A stretch of 45,535 nt of DNA. Origin: Domibacillus epiphyticus. Lineage in GTDB: Bacteria > Bacillota > Bacilli > Bacillales > Domibacillaceae. The stretch's first letter is position 1; each line of letters opens with the position of its first letter. Below the pieces are notes generated by a model. It ran no database searches. It was not told where the DNA came from and saw only the letters and a program-made list of their open reading frames with translations. This document shows, piece by piece, positions 1 to 10,036 of this stretch. The position numbers were made by a program, and so were the translations under genes. The stretch lies in NCBI RefSeq assembly GCF_001975785.1, contig NZ_MSFI01000015.1, positions 1-45,535 of the forward strand, in the 5' to 3' direction.

Positions 1-55
1 TGACGTTTTTATTGATTTTGTTCAGTTTTCAATGTTCAATTGTTTCGTTTACGAC
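1..55 (-). other. Leader of an rRNA operon (5' transcribed spacer of 16S)
   Basis: Downstream of P2 the minus strand carries TTGAAAACTGAACAAAA (about 36-20). This matches the conserved leader motif found before 16S genes and in rRNA spacers of many Bacillus species, from memory. It runs to the window edge without reaching mature 16S sequence. Confidence 0.65.
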
Positions 56-61
56 TTTAAT

Positions 62-139
62 ATCTTAACCTTTCCGCAAAGTAATGTCAATCACTTTTTT
101 GAAAAAGTTTTATATTTTGTTGTTCTATGTTGCTGACAA
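62..139 (-). promoter_or_regulatory. Tandem promoters of a downstream rRNA operon (P1 and P2)
   Basis: On the minus strand two SigA-type promoters follow each other. P1 has TTGTCA at 139-134 and ATATAA at 115-110 (18-bp spacer). P2 has TTGACA at 90-85, a 17-bp spacer and TAAGAT at 67-62. The DNA between and upstream is AT-rich, as rRNA UP elements are. They point out of the window, away from lysS. B. subtilis carries rRNA operons after lysS and its rrn operons have tandem promoters, so a 16S gene probably begins just beyond position 1. The 16S gene itself is not in the window. Confidence 0.7.
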
Positions 140-204
140 CGAATATAAATATACCATCGTATTTTGTAAGAAGCAAGAACTTTTTTTGTGTTTCCTAAAG
201 TTTT

Positions 205-241
205 TTTAAAAACATAAAATCCCCCGGCTAATTACCGGGGG
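205..241 (-). terminator. Terminator after lysS
   Basis: A 7-bp GC-rich stem (221-227 with 235-241, 7-nt loop) begins 6 bases after the lysS stop. On the minus strand it is followed by ATTTTATGTTTTT. The U tract is interrupted, but the position after the last gene of the fol-lysS operon fits a Rho-independent terminator. Confidence 0.75.
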
Positions 242-247
242 AATCAA

Positions 248-1738
<1,491 letters not shown>

Positions 1739-1754
1739 TCACTCCTATAATCAA

Positions 1755-2753
1755 TTAAACCGCCTTAATGGACGCCTCTTTTTCTTCTACCTGATCAACA
1801 AATGTATTTAATAGCGTTGCAAGATCTTCCCGCGTTTCACACTCATTAATTTCTTTGCGAACTTTTCCATTTCCTCGGATTCCTTTTAAATACCAAGCGG
1901 CATGCTTGCGCATTTCACGTACAGCGACATTTTCGTTTTTCAAATCAATTAAGCGATCTAAATGAAGAAGGCATACGTCAATTTTTTCTCTAGGCGTCGG
2001 CTCACCGATCAGTTCCCCCGTTTCAAGATATTGAACAGTCTGGTAAATCATCCAAGGATTCCCTAGAGCGGCACGTCCGATCATTACAGCATCACAGCCT
2101 GTTTCATCAAGCATGCGCTTTGCATCTTGAGGTGTTTCAACATCGCCATTTCCAATCAACGGAATGTTAATGGATTGTTTCACTTCTTTGATGATATCCC
2201 AGTTAGCGTGCCCTTCGTACATTTGCACGCGTGTACGCCCGTGAAGAGCTACTGCCTGTCCGCCGGCACGTTCAACGGCACGGGCATTTTCAACTGCAAA
2301 AACATGGTCTTCGTCCCATCCCATACGCATTTTAACTGTTACCGGTTTATCTACAGCATCAACAACCGCCGATACCATTTCGTAAATTTTGTTCGGATCC
2401 AGAAGCCATTTTGCTCCTGCATCACATTTCGTGATTTTTGGCACCGGGCAGCCCATATTAATGTCTATTATATCTGCATTCGTGTTTTTATCAACGAAGC
2501 TTGCCGCCTGTACGAGAGATTCTCTTTCACCGCCGAAGATTTGAAGGCTAAGCGGTTTTTCCCGCTCATCGATATAAAGCATATTCATCGTTTTTTCATT
2601 TTGAAATACGATTCCTTTGTCACTAACCATTTCCGCACATACCAAGCCGGCACCGAATTCTTTAACTGTCAGACGGAAAGCAGAGTTACATACACCGGCC
2701 ATCGGTGCGAGCACTACCCGGTTTTTTAATTCAACCGGTCCGATTTTCAACAT
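1755..2753 (-). CDS. dusB: tRNA-dihydrouridine synthase
   Basis: FMN-dependent enzyme that reduces uridine to dihydrouridine in the tRNA D-loop. Visible features are the N-terminal VVLAPMAGV flavin-barrel start, the catalytic-cysteine segment NMGCPVPKITK (about 99-109), and the phosphate-binding GNGDV and MIGRAALGNPW segments of the TIM barrel. At 332 residues it is full length (B. subtilis yacF/dusB). The ATG overlaps the end of folK by 7 bases and has AAAGGTGATC as ribosome binding site, so the two genes are translationally coupled. The small gene yazB that lies between folK and dusB in B. subtilis is absent. Confidence 0.95.
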   Translation of the reverse strand: MLKIGPVELKNRVVLAPMAGVCNSAFRLTVKEFGAGLVCAEMVSDKGIVFQNEKTMNMLYIDEREKPLSLQIFGGERESLVQAASFVDKNTNADIIDINMGCPVPKITKCDAGAKWLLDPNKIYEMVSAVVDAVDKPVTVKMRMGWDEDHVFAVENARAVERAGGQAVALHGRTRVQMYEGHANWDIIKEVKQSINIPLIGNGDVETPQDAKRMLDETGCDAVMIGRAALGNPWMIYQTVQYLETGELIGEPTPREKIDVCLLHLDRLIDLKNENVAVREMRKHAAWYLKGIRGNGKVRKEINECETREDLATLLNTFVDQVEEKEASIKAV

Positions 2754-3268
2754 GAATGATCACCTTTCTGTTTTTGCAAGTACGAAAAAGCGTCCGCCGT
2801 TTTCCAAAGCTTGACGCCTTCTCTTCCCTGCACATAGTGTAAACCTGTTTCAGGGATTTCAATCGCTGCATCTATTTCTTCCAGCGGAATGAGCACAAAA
2901 GCACGTTCGTTCATCCGTGGGTGAGGAATAATAAGGCTATCTGATTTAATATTGTCGTGATTATACATCAAAATGTCAAGGTCTATTGTCCGAGGGCCCC
3001 ACCGGATTTCTCTCTTCCGGCCAAGTGTATTTTCAATTTCCAAGCACACTTTAAGCATCTCATGCGGTGTGAAGGATGTGTTTGCTTTCAGTGCAATATT
3101 CAAAAAAGGAGGCTGATCGGCATAACCGACCGGGTCTGTTTCATAAATAGAAGAAACCCTTTCAACGTTGATTTCCGTTTTTTTATTAAGCATCTGAACT
3201 GCTTCATGCAGGAGGGCTTCACGCTCCCCCATATTTGTTCCAAGCGATAAATACACATAATTATTCAT
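2747..3268 (-). CDS. folK: HPPK, folate pyrophosphokinase
   Basis: 2-amino-4-hydroxy-6-hydroxymethyldihydropteridine pyrophosphokinase: transfers pyrophosphate from ATP to the pterin, giving the substrate of dihydropteroate synthase. The N-terminal YLSLGTNMGEREA and the family signature GPRTIDLDILMY (about 92-103), whose aspartates bind Mg, are both present. At 173 residues it is a normal monofunctional enzyme. It overlaps folB upstream by 4 bases and dusB downstream by 7, so all three are in one transcript. Confidence 0.95.
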   Translation of the reverse strand: MNNYVYLSLGTNMGEREALLHEAVQMLNKKTEINVERVSSIYETDPVGYADQPPFLNIALKANTSFTPHEMLKVCLEIENTLGRKREIRWGPRTIDLDILMYNHDNIKSDSLIIPHPRMNERAFVLIPLEEIDAAIEIPETGLHYVQGREGVKLWKTADAFSYLQKQKGDHSC

Positions 3269-3630
3269 TGACCGCGGCCCCTTGTAATTTCAATTGCGAC
3301 AAAATCGTAATGGCCGGCAATAGGCGGATCCGGTTTAATGACTTTAACCGTACATGAACGAATTTGCTCGAAGGAATCCAGTAAATTACCGGCTATTCTT
3401 TCCGCCAGCGTTTCAACTAGATTAACTGGCTTTCCCTCCATGATACGTTTACAAATCTCATATATCTCCGCATAATTGACTGAATGATCAAGATCATCAG
3501 TTTCCCCTGCTTTTTTAAGAGATACATCCACTGTCACATCTGCACGGAAACGCTGTCCAAGCTTATTTTCTTCTGGAAAAACGCCATGATAGCCGTAAAA
3601 TTCCATCCCCGTTACAAAAATTTTATCCAT
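3265..3630 (-). CDS. folB: Dihydroneopterin aldolase
   Basis: Cleaves 7,8-dihydroneopterin to the hydroxymethyl pterin used by FolK. The 121 residues have the tunnel-fold pattern with FYGYHGVFPEENKLGQRF near the N terminus, VNYAEIYEICKRIME in the middle and the conserved C-terminal KPDPPIAGHYDFVAIEI. Overlaps folP by 8 bases and folK by 4, which implies coupled translation of the pathway enzymes. Confidence 0.95.
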   Translation of the reverse strand: MDKIFVTGMEFYGYHGVFPEENKLGQRFRADVTVDVSLKKAGETDDLDHSVNYAEIYEICKRIMEGKPVNLVETLAERIAGNLLDSFEQIRSCTVKVIKPDPPIAGHYDFVAIEITRGRGQ

Positions 3631-4444
3631 AAATATGACCCTTTCCGATTAATGCATCCATCATCCTCATCATTCTCGCAATTGGCTTAACATCATGAAC
3701 ACGGACGATATGACAGCCTTTTTGTACACCGAAGCAGCACGTCGCGCCTGTTCCTTCCATCCGCTCCTCTACCGGGACGTTAAGAACATAGTCAATCACC
3801 CTCTTGCGTGATGTGCCAAGCAGAACCGGATACCCTAACGCTGCAACATGGTCCAAATGCTGCATCATTTCAATATTTTGATCCATTGTTTTAACAAAGC
3901 CGATACCCGGATCGAGAATAATTTGATCATCTGGCACTCCTGCTTTTTTCGCAATCGTAATGCTCTCATGTAAATCGTTTAAGCAGTCCCGCATAAAATG
4001 GCTGTAGTCCATGTTGTCGCGATTGTGCATTAAAATAATCGGCACACCCATATTGGCAGCGACTGCTGCAATATCCGGATCTTTTTTTGCTCCCCAAATG
4101 TCGTTGATGATGGACGCGCCTGCTTCAACTGCCTTTTGAGCTGTTTCTGCCTTATACGTATCAATGGAAATCGGTACGTCCACGATACGCGCAACGGCTT
4201 CAATAATCGGCTGCACCCGGGTGATTTCATCATCGGCGGAAACAGGTATATGTCCTGGACGGGTCGACTCACCACCGATATCAATGATGTGTGCACCATC
4301 CTTTACCATTTGGACAGCATGCCGTACAGCTGATTCTGAATCGTTATAATTTCCGCCATCAGAAAACGAATCGGGCGTCGTATTTAAAATGCCCATTACA
4401 TATGTCTGTTTATGAAAATCCAGTTCAAACCTTCCTGCTTTCAT
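3623..4444 (-). CDS. folP: Dihydropteroate synthase (sulfonamide target)
   Basis: Condenses the pterin pyrophosphate with p-aminobenzoate; called sul in B. subtilis. Signatures are MGILNTTPDSFSDGG (about 17-31) and IDIGGESTRPG (about 55-65). Lysine and arginine of the C-terminal GTSRKRVI and IVRVHDV segments fit the substrate-binding face of the TIM barrel. Length 273 is typical. The ribosome binding site AAGGAG sits about 10 bases before the ATG. It opens the folate run directly after the cysK terminator; pabB, pabA and pabC, which precede it in B. subtilis, are not here, so p-aminobenzoate must be made from genes elsewhere or imported. Confidence 0.96.
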   Translation of the reverse strand: MKAGRFELDFHKQTYVMGILNTTPDSFSDGGNYNDSESAVRHAVQMVKDGAHIIDIGGESTRPGHIPVSADDEITRVQPIIEAVARIVDVPISIDTYKAETAQKAVEAGASIINDIWGAKKDPDIAAVAANMGVPIILMHNRDNMDYSHFMRDCLNDLHESITIAKKAGVPDDQIILDPGIGFVKTMDQNIEMMQHLDHVAALGYPVLLGTSRKRVIDYVLNVPVEERMEGTGATCCFGVQKGCHIVRVHDVKPIARMMRMMDALIGKGHIYG

Positions 4445-4483
4445 CTTCGCTTATCGCTCCTTTTTTTCATTTTAACATGAAAA

Positions 4484-4511
4484 AAACAGACTGCACGAAG
4501 CAGCCTGTTTT
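4484..4511 (-). terminator. Terminator after cysK
   Basis: An 11-bp stem with one G-U pair (AAACAGGCTGC with GCAGTCTGTTT on the minus strand) begins about 10 bases after the cysK stop and runs into a T7 tract. folP starts only about 40 bases further on. Confidence 0.85.
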
Positions 4512-4519
4512 GAATTGTA

Positions 4520-5440
4520 TTAATCAAATTGATAAAGCGGAGTGCTGAGGTAGCGTTCGCCGTTTGATGGAAGAATCGCCAATACTTTTTTGCCTTTGCC
4601 GAGTTCTTTTGCGACTTGAACAGCTGCAGCAATCGCCGCACCGGAAGAAATTCCGCCAAGGATTCCTTCTTCACGCGCTACGCGACGAGATGTTTCAAAT
4701 GCTGTATCGTTATCAATTTGAATTACTTCATCATAAATTTTCGTATCGAGAATGGCCGGAACAAAACCTGCACCAATCCCTTGTATTTTATGAGGTCCTG
4801 GTTTACCGCCAGAAAGAACAGGGGAATCTTTCGGCTCGATTGCATAAATTTTTGCATTTGGCCATTTTTCTTTAATCACTTGACCTGCACCTGTAATGGT
4901 TCCACCAGTACCGATACCAGATACGAATGCGTCAAGCTGATCAAACTGTTCAGCGATTTCTTTACCTGTTGTGCGGCGGTGAATCTCAGGATTCGCTTCG
5001 TTTTCAAATTGCTGCGGCAAGAAGTAGCCATTTGCTTCAGCTAGTTCTTTCGCTTTACGGATTGCTCCACCCATTCCTTCTGGTCCTGGTGTCAATACAA
5101 GTTCTGCACCATAAGCGCGAAGCAAATTGCGGCGCTCCATACTCATTGTTTCAGGCATAACGAGAATGGCTTTATATCCTTTAGCGGCTGCAATCATCGC
5201 AAGTCCAATCCCTGTGTTTCCGCTTGTCGGTTCAATTAATGTACCGCCTGGCTGCAAGTTTCCTTTTTCTTCTGCTGCTTCGATCATCGCGAGCGCAATC
5301 CGGTCTTTAACACTGCTTCCCGGGTTCATGTATTCAAGTTTTACATATACTTCCGCACTATTTTCATCTACTACATTGTTCAATCTTACGACCGGTGTTT
5401 GACCGACTAATTCTGCTACTGAATTCGCTACGCGTACCAT
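4520..5440 (-). CDS. cysK: Cysteine synthase (O-acetylserine sulfhydrylase)
   Basis: PLP enzyme making cysteine from O-acetylserine and sulfide. The PLP lysine is K45 in [11 protein letters not shown], and the substrate loop TSGNTGIG lies at about 70-77; the C-terminal phosphate/PLP contact [10 protein letters not shown] is present. Length 306 matches CysK. It has its own promoter (5490-5518) and its own terminator, so it is a single-gene unit. B. subtilis has yacD between hslO and cysK; that gene is missing here. CymR control is known for B. subtilis cysteine genes, but I could not assign an operator with confidence. Confidence 0.96.
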   Translation of the reverse strand: MVRVANSVAELVGQTPVVRLNNVVDENSAEVYVKLEYMNPGSSVKDRIALAMIEAAEEKGNLQPGGTLIEPTSGNTGIGLAMIAAAKGYKAILVMPETMSMERRNLLRAYGAELVLTPGPEGMGGAIRKAKELAEANGYFLPQQFENEANPEIHRRTTGKEIAEQFDQLDAFVSGIGTGGTITGAGQVIKEKWPNAKIYAIEPKDSPVLSGGKPGPHKIQGIGAGFVPAILDTKIYDEVIQIDNDTAFETSRRVAREEGILGGISSGAAIAAAVQVAKELGKGKKVLAILPSNGERYLSTPLYQFD

Positions 5441-5489
5441 TAATCACTTACCTCCATTTAAATGCCGAGTATTTTCATTGGTTATATAG

Positions 5490-5518
5490 AATTTACCAGT
5501 CTTTAATTGAAAAGTCAA
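5490..5518 (-). promoter_or_regulatory. SigA promoter of cysK
   Basis: Minus strand TTGACT (5518-5513), 17-bp spacer, TAAATT (5495-5490), about 50 bases before the cysK ATG, directly after the hslO terminator. The ribosome binding site is TGGAGGTAAG. Confidence 0.7.
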
Positions 5519-5545
5519 TCTTTTTGATTAATTTCGAGATGAAAA

Positions 5546-5573
5546 AGAAAAAACCTGCTACTTTTAGCAGGTT
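5546..5573 (-). terminator. Terminator after hslO
   Basis: A 9-bp perfect stem (AACCTGCTA with TAGCAGGTT, 4-nt loop) at 5552-5573 followed by a T tract on the minus strand, 10 bases after the hslO stop. Confidence 0.9.
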
Positions 5574-5583
5574 TTCCAGAAAA

Positions 5584-6459
5584 TCAAGCTTCTTTTTTCA
5601 TTTGTTCAAGATCTTCTTTTGAAAAGATGTATTGCTCGTTACAGAAATGACATTGTGTTTCAGCGCCGCCATCTTCGTCTATCATTTCCTGAATTTCATC
5701 TTTGCCGAGACTCACAATCGCATTAGCAAAACGTTCTTTTGAGCAGGTGCATTCAAACTGAACAGGCATAGTCTCTAAAAACTTCACATTCTCATCACCG
5801 AGGATGTACGTTAAAATTTGCTCTGGTGTCAGTCCCTTTTCAATAAGCTTTGAAATAGGCTCCATATTGGTAATACGTTCTTCCAACGTTGTAATGGTGG
5901 CATCATCTGTATTTGGCATAAGTTGAATAATGAATCCCCCTGCTGCCAGAATGGAATTGTCCGGATTAACAAGCACCCCTACACCAACGGACGACGGCAC
6001 CTGTTCGGAGACAGCAAAATAATAAGTGAAATCTTCTCCAAGTTCACCTGAAACGATTGGTGTCTGGCCGCTGAAGTTTTCACGAAGGCCAAGATCTTTT
6101 ACAACGGTCAGCATACCGTCTGTTCCAACCGCACGGCGTACATCGAGTTTGCCTTGCTCGTTCAAATCAAAATGCGTCTGTGGATGTGTAATGTACCCAC
6201 GGACATTGCCTTTTGCGTCGCTGTCGACGAGAATCGGGCCGGCTGGTCCGCCTCCTTCTATTTTCAGCGTTATCTTTTCATTCCCTTTCATCATTGCACC
6301 CATCATGACACCCGCTGTCATGGAACGGCCAAGTGCAGCGGAGGCTGTCGGCCATGAAGCATGTCTTCTTTGCGCTTCACCGACTGTTTTTGTTGTATCC
6401 ACCGCATAAGCCCGGATCTGTCCATTAAACCCTAATGCCTTTACTAAATAATCGCTCAC
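5584..6459 (-). CDS. hslO: Redox-regulated chaperone Hsp33
   Basis: Holding chaperone switched on by oxidation. The C-terminal redox switch is intact: CxC at residues 237 and 239 and CxxC at 270 and 273, the four zinc-binding cysteines. The N-terminal substrate-binding domain has the usual [13 protein letters not shown] segment and the [19 protein letters not shown]-like strand pair. At 291 residues it matches B. subtilis YacC. It follows coaX by 13 bases and is probably co-transcribed with it. Confidence 0.95.
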   Translation of the reverse strand: MSDYLVKALGFNGQIRAYAVDTTKTVGEAQRRHASWPTASAALGRSMTAGVMMGAMMKGNEKITLKIEGGGPAGPILVDSDAKGNVRGYITHPQTHFDLNEQGKLDVRRAVGTDGMLTVVKDLGLRENFSGQTPIVSGELGEDFTYYFAVSEQVPSSVGVGVLVNPDNSILAAGGFIIQLMPNTDDATITTLEERITNMEPISKLIEKGLTPEQILTYILGDENVKFLETMPVQFECTCSKERFANAIVSLGKDEIQEMIDEDGGAETQCHFCNEQYIFSKEDLEQMKKEA

Positions 6460-6472
6460 GTTCCTCTTCCTT

Positions 6473-7237
6473 TCATACGTTTCGTTTGTAAATTAACAAA
6501 AGACCTTTCAATGTTAAGTCTGGATCAACGACATCGATCATATCGCATTCTTTTGAAATAAGGGTTGCAAGACCTCCTGTGGCAATGACAGTTGGATTCG
6601 AGTTGTTTTCTTTTTTCATTCTGGAGACAATTCCCTCTACCTGGCCGACATATCCATATAATATACCTGCCTGCATGGCAGATACGGTGTTTTTGCCGAC
6701 GATTGTGTCAGGACGGGCGATTTCGATACGCGGTAGCTTTGAAGCGCGCGTGTAAAGAGCCTCCGTTGAGATCCCAATTCCTGGCGCAATAGCCCCTCCC
6801 ATGTAGTGTCCGTTTTCGTCGACATAACAATACGTCGTTGCTGTGCCAAAATCTACAATAATGAGAGGACAGCCATATTCATGAATGCCCGCCACCGCAT
6901 TGACAATGCGATCCGCACCTACTTCGCGAGGATTCTCATATTTAATATTTAAACCCGTTTTGACCCCTGGCCCGACGACAAGCGGCAAAACATGAAAGTA
7001 TTTTTCACACATCCGTTCAAGTGCTGCCATAATAGGCGGCACAACAGATGAAATGATTACACCTTCAATTTGCTCAAACCCAAGACCATCATGCTGAAAT
7101 AAATTTTTTATCATCATGCCATATTCATCTTCTGTTTTATTCCGGCTCGTTTCAATCCGCCAATGATGCTTTAGTTCTTCCCCTTCATACACACCAAGCA
7201 CTGTATTTGTATTCCCCACATCCAGTACAAAGATCAA
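6473..7237 (-). CDS. coaX: Type III pantothenate kinase
   Basis: First step of coenzyme A synthesis. Signatures of the ASKHA-fold type III enzyme are [12 protein letters not shown] at the N terminus, [11 protein letters not shown] in the middle and DFGTATTY. The reading frame stays open upstream to 7297, but that extension contains the promoter -10 and has no ribosome binding site. Homologues begin two or three residues before DVGNTNT, so I place the start at the TTG at 7237, preceded by purine-rich AGGTGTGGTGAGAAGG; GTG codons at 7246 or 7249 are alternatives. Length 254 is then typical. Confidence 0.93.
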   Translation of the reverse strand: MIFVLDVGNTNTVLGVYEGEELKHHWRIETSRNKTEDEYGMMIKNLFQHDGLGFEQIEGVIISSVVPPIMAALERMCEKYFHVLPLVVGPGVKTGLNIKYENPREVGADRIVNAVAGIHEYGCPLIIVDFGTATTYCYVDENGHYMGGAIAPGIGISTEALYTRASKLPRIEIARPDTIVGKNTVSAMQAGILYGYVGQVEGIVSRMKKENNSNPTVIATGGLATLISKECDMIDVVDPDLTLKGLLLIYKRNV

Positions 7238-7276
7238 CCTTCTCACCACACCTGTTCGTCTATTTTTTCGTGTTTT

Positions 7277-7305
7277 ATCATACCATACTCCTTGCAAAGG
7301 AAGAA
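7277..7305 (-). promoter_or_regulatory. Extended -10 promoter of coaX
   Basis: Minus strand TGGTATGAT (TATGAT at 7282-7277) is an extended -10 element about 40 bases before the chosen coaX start. The -35 region is poor (TTCTTC), as is common with extended -10 promoters. It lies just after the ftsH terminator. Confidence 0.5.
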
Positions 7306-7340
7306 AAAAGACGCCCGAAATACACTTTTCGGACGTCTTT
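7302..7340 (-). terminator. Terminator after ftsH
   Basis: A 14-bp stem with one G-U pair (7307-7320 with 7327-7340) followed by TTTTTTC on the minus strand, a few bases after the ftsH stop. Confidence 0.9.
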
Positions 7341-7344
7341 TCGT

Positions 7345-9354
7345 TTATGCTTTTGGTTCTCCTCCATTTGGAGGATTCCTGAGATCATCTCGTACTTCCG
7401 TCACATCAGCAGCGTCTTCCGGCAAATTTGTCGTTTCCGTTGCTGGTGTTCCTTCTGTCGCACTAGTTTCGCCAGTTGGAACTGTATTGTCTTTTGACTC
7501 TTCTTCACTGTTAGAGTCATAGTTCCGTTCAGGCAGTGTGCCATGATCTGACAAATGTTTAATTTGTGCTGCATCGAGCGTTTCAACTTCAAGAAGGGTA
7601 TTCGCAATGAGTTCAAGCTTATCGCGATTTTCTGTCAAGATTTGTTTAGCACGAGCATAGCACTCTTTAATAATTGTTTGAATTTCCGTATCAATATCAT
7701 AGGCAATACGGTCCGAGTAATTTTGTTCGCTGTTAAAATCGCGCCCTAAAAATACTTGCCCTTGAGATTGACCAAATTGTAACGGGCCAAGTTTGTCACT
7801 CATTCCAAACTCCGTCACCATGCGGCGGGCAATACCCGTCGCGCGCTGGAAGTCATTGTGAGCGCCCGTTGAAACTTCACCGAAAATAATATCTTCCGCT
7901 ACACGGCCGCCAAGGAGACCTGTGATTTTATCAAGAAGCTCCGGTTTTGTCATGAAATAACGGTCTTCTCTCGGAAGCATAACCGCATATCCGCCTGCTT
8001 GTCCACGTGGAACGATCGTTACTTTATGCACCATGTCAGCTTCATCAAGGACAAGGCCAATAACGGTGTGTCCCGCTTCATGGAATGCAACGATTTTCCG
8101 TTCTTTCTTAGAAATAACGCGGCTCTTTTTCGCAGGACCGGCAATTACTCGGTCTGTTGCCTCATCAACGTCAGTCATATCGATTTTTTTCTTATCTCCA
8201 CGGGCAGCAACCAGTGCCGCTTCGTTTAATAAGTTTTCCAGATCCGCACCCGAGAACCCAGGTGTTCGCTGTGCAATTGCCTTTAAATCTACTGATTCAT
8301 GGAGAGGTTTGTTGCGTGCGTGTACACGCAAAACCGCTTCACGGCCATTTACATCTGGACGGTCTACCGTTATTTGACGGTCAAAACGTCCCGGACGAAG
8401 CAGCGCCGGGTCAAGAATATCTGCGCGGTTGGTCGCCGCAATCATGATAATTCCTTCATTTGCACTGAATCCATCCATTTCAACAAGAAGCTGGTTGAGC
8501 GTTTGCTCACGCTCATCATGGCCTCCGCCAAGACCCGCACCGCGCTGACGGCCGACAGCATCTATCTCATCGATGAAAATGATACAAGGTGAGTTTTTCT
8601 TAGCATTCTCAAACAAATCACGAACACGGGAAGCACCGACACCGACGAACATCTCCACGAAATCCGAGCCGCTTATGGAGAAGAATGGAACTCCCGCTTC
8701 ACCTGCAACGGCTTTTGCTAATAATGTTTTACCTGTACCTGGAGGACCTACAAGAAGGACCCCTTTCGGAATGCGGGCACCGAGTTCCGAAAACTTGCGA
8801 GGATCTTTCAAAAATTCAACTACCTCAACAAGTTCTTGTTTTTCCTCATCCGCTCCTGCTACATCGTTAAAGCGGACTTTTTTCTTTTCATCATTGTAAA
8901 GGCGGGCTTTACTTTTACCGAAGTTCATGACACGGCCGCCACCGCCGCCTTGTGCCTGATTCAGCAAGAAGAAGAAAAAGATAAAAATAATGAGGAATGG
9001 GATGATTGTTGTAAAAAATTGCACCCATCCACTTGTTTCTTTAGCCGGAAGAACGTTTACTTCTGCATTTTGAGCCGCTTCATTAATCTGGTTAAGCATT
9101 GTATCGTTACCTGTTACATACGTAACAAACACTTCGTTATCTGCTGCACCTTTCAGCTCTCCTCGTATTTCATATACGTTACGCTCCGGCTGTAGTGTAA
9201 ATTTTTCAACGTCATCTTGTTCGAGATGCGTTATGAACTCTTTATACGTGATATCATTCGTTGCTGCATTATTGTTGTTGAAATAACTGACAACACCAAT
9301 AATTACAAGAAAAACGAGTAAATAAAATAGGGTATAGCGAAAAATTCTGTTCAT
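7345..9354 (-). CDS. ftsH: ATP-dependent membrane zinc metalloprotease FtsH
   Basis: Membrane-anchored AAA protease for quality control of membrane proteins and turnover of regulators. Layout: membrane segment about 6-23, extracytoplasmic domain to about 108, second membrane segment 111-132, AAA domain with Walker A GPPGTGKT at 203-210, Walker [10 protein letters not shown] (257-265), the arginine finger region RPGRFDR (320-326), then the protease domain with zinc motif HEAGH at 425-429. The C-terminal tail is acidic and low complexity. 669 residues is slightly longer than B. subtilis FtsH because of this tail. The start has GGGAGGAGG upstream, and the gene has its own promoter and terminator. 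Confidence 0.98.
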   Translation of the reverse strand: MNRIFRYTLFYLLVFLVIIGVVSYFNNNNAATNDITYKEFITHLEQDDVEKFTLQPERNVYEIRGELKGAADNEVFVTYVTGNDTMLNQINEAAQNAEVNVLPAKETSGWVQFFTTIIPFLIIFIFFFFLLNQAQGGGGGRVMNFGKSKARLYNDEKKKVRFNDVAGADEEKQELVEVVEFLKDPRKFSELGARIPKGVLLVGPPGTGKTLLAKAVAGEAGVPFFSISGSDFVEMFVGVGASRVRDLFENAKKNSPCIIFIDEIDAVGRQRGAGLGGGHDEREQTLNQLLVEMDGFSANEGIIMIAATNRADILDPALLRPGRFDRQITVDRPDVNGREAVLRVHARNKPLHESVDLKAIAQRTPGFSGADLENLLNEAALVAARGDKKKIDMTDVDEATDRVIAGPAKKSRVISKKERKIVAFHEAGHTVIGLVLDEADMVHKVTIVPRGQAGGYAVMLPREDRYFMTKPELLDKITGLLGGRVAEDIIFGEVSTGAHNDFQRATGIARRMVTEFGMSDKLGPLQFGQSQGQVFLGRDFNSEQNYSDRIAYDIDTEIQTIIKECYARAKQILTENRDKLELIANTLLEVETLDAAQIKHLSDHGTLPERNYDSNSEEESKDNTVPTGETSATEGTPATETTNLPEDAADVTEVRDDLRNPPNGGEPKA

Positions 9355-9392
9355 CCCTTACCTCCTCCCGAAAAAAACTGACTATATGCAAT

Positions 9393-9420
9393 ATTATCAT
9401 ACAAAAAGTTGGTGTTACAA
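9393..9420 (-). promoter_or_regulatory. Probable SigA promoter of ftsH
   Basis: Minus strand TTGTAA (9420-9415), 16-bp spacer, GATAAT (9398-9393), about 40 bases before the ftsH start and in the 104-bp gap after hprT. No terminator is evident after hprT, so read-through from tilS-hprT may add to ftsH expression. Confidence 0.5.
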
Positions 9421-9458
9421 CTATTTGAACCTTCATTCAGCCTGTTTAATGAACCCAT

Positions 9459-10013
9459 TTATTCACCTTCAGCTGCCGTATAAATTGACGGTTTTAAAAC
9501 ACCAATATACGGAAGGTTGCGGTAGCGCTCTGCATAATCAAGTCCATAGCCGACAACGAATGCGTCCGGAACTGTAAAGCCAACCATGTCCGCTTTAATC
9601 GATGCTTTTCGGCCGGTGGGTTTATCTAGAAGCGTGACAATTTTCACGGATTTAGCTTTCCGGTAATGAAACAGTTCAACCAGATAGCTTAATGTAAGAC
9701 CGCTATCAATAATATCTTCGATAATTAACACATCACGTCCTTCAACAGATGTGTCCAAATCTTTAACAATTTTCACTTCTCCGGACGAAACCGTTGATTT
9801 TCCATAGCTTGACACGTCCATAAAATCAATTTCGAGATGTGTGTCTACACGTTTAATGAGATCGGACATAAATGGCATTGCGCCCTTCAATACGCAGACA
9901 AACAGCGGAAAGCGGTCTTTATACTCTTCTGTCAGCTTCTCGCCGAGCTGTTTCACTTTTGCCTGTATTTCTTCTTCAGAAATGAGCACTTCTTCAATAT
10001 CGTTACGTAACAA
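9459..10013 (-). CDS. hprT: Hypoxanthine-guanine phosphoribosyltransferase
   Basis: Salvages hypoxanthine and guanine with PRPP. The PRPP-binding loop is [13 protein letters not shown] and the C-terminal base-binding part [20 protein letters not shown] is intact. An ATG at 10040 in frame lies inside the end of tilS; a TTG at 10013 has a strong GGGAGG 9 bases upstream and gives [11 protein letters not shown], which aligns with the recalled start of B. subtilis HprT. I therefore choose the TTG start (184 residues). In B. subtilis TilS and HprT are reported to act together on ftsH; the tilS-hprT-ftsH order is preserved here. Confidence 0.93.
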   Translation of the reverse strand: MLRNDIEEVLISEEEIQAKVKQLGEKLTEEYKDRFPLFVCVLKGAMPFMSDLIKRVDTHLEIDFMDVSSYGKSTVSSGEVKIVKDLDTSVEGRDVLIIEDIIDSGLTLSYLVELFHYRKAKSVKIVTLLDKPTGRKASIKADMVGFTVPDAFVVGYGLDYAERYRNLPYIGVLKPSIYTAAEGE

Positions 10014-10036
10014 TAGATTTTCCTCCCAGAATTGGA

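Noticed and set aside
2127-2729. 200-codon open frame on the plus strand
   Set aside because: It lies wholly inside dusB on the opposite strand, has no ribosome binding site and no recognisable domain; a shadow of the real gene.
7238-7297. N-terminal extension of coaX
   Set aside because: It starts at a TTG without ribosome binding site inside the promoter -10 region; the kinase signature DVGNTNT begins just after 7237.
7985-8005. Possible second parS (TGTCCACGTGGAAC) inside ftsH
   Set aside because: Only the central CCACGTGG resembles parS; the outer arms TGTT and AACA are broken on one side, and the bases encode a conserved FtsH segment.
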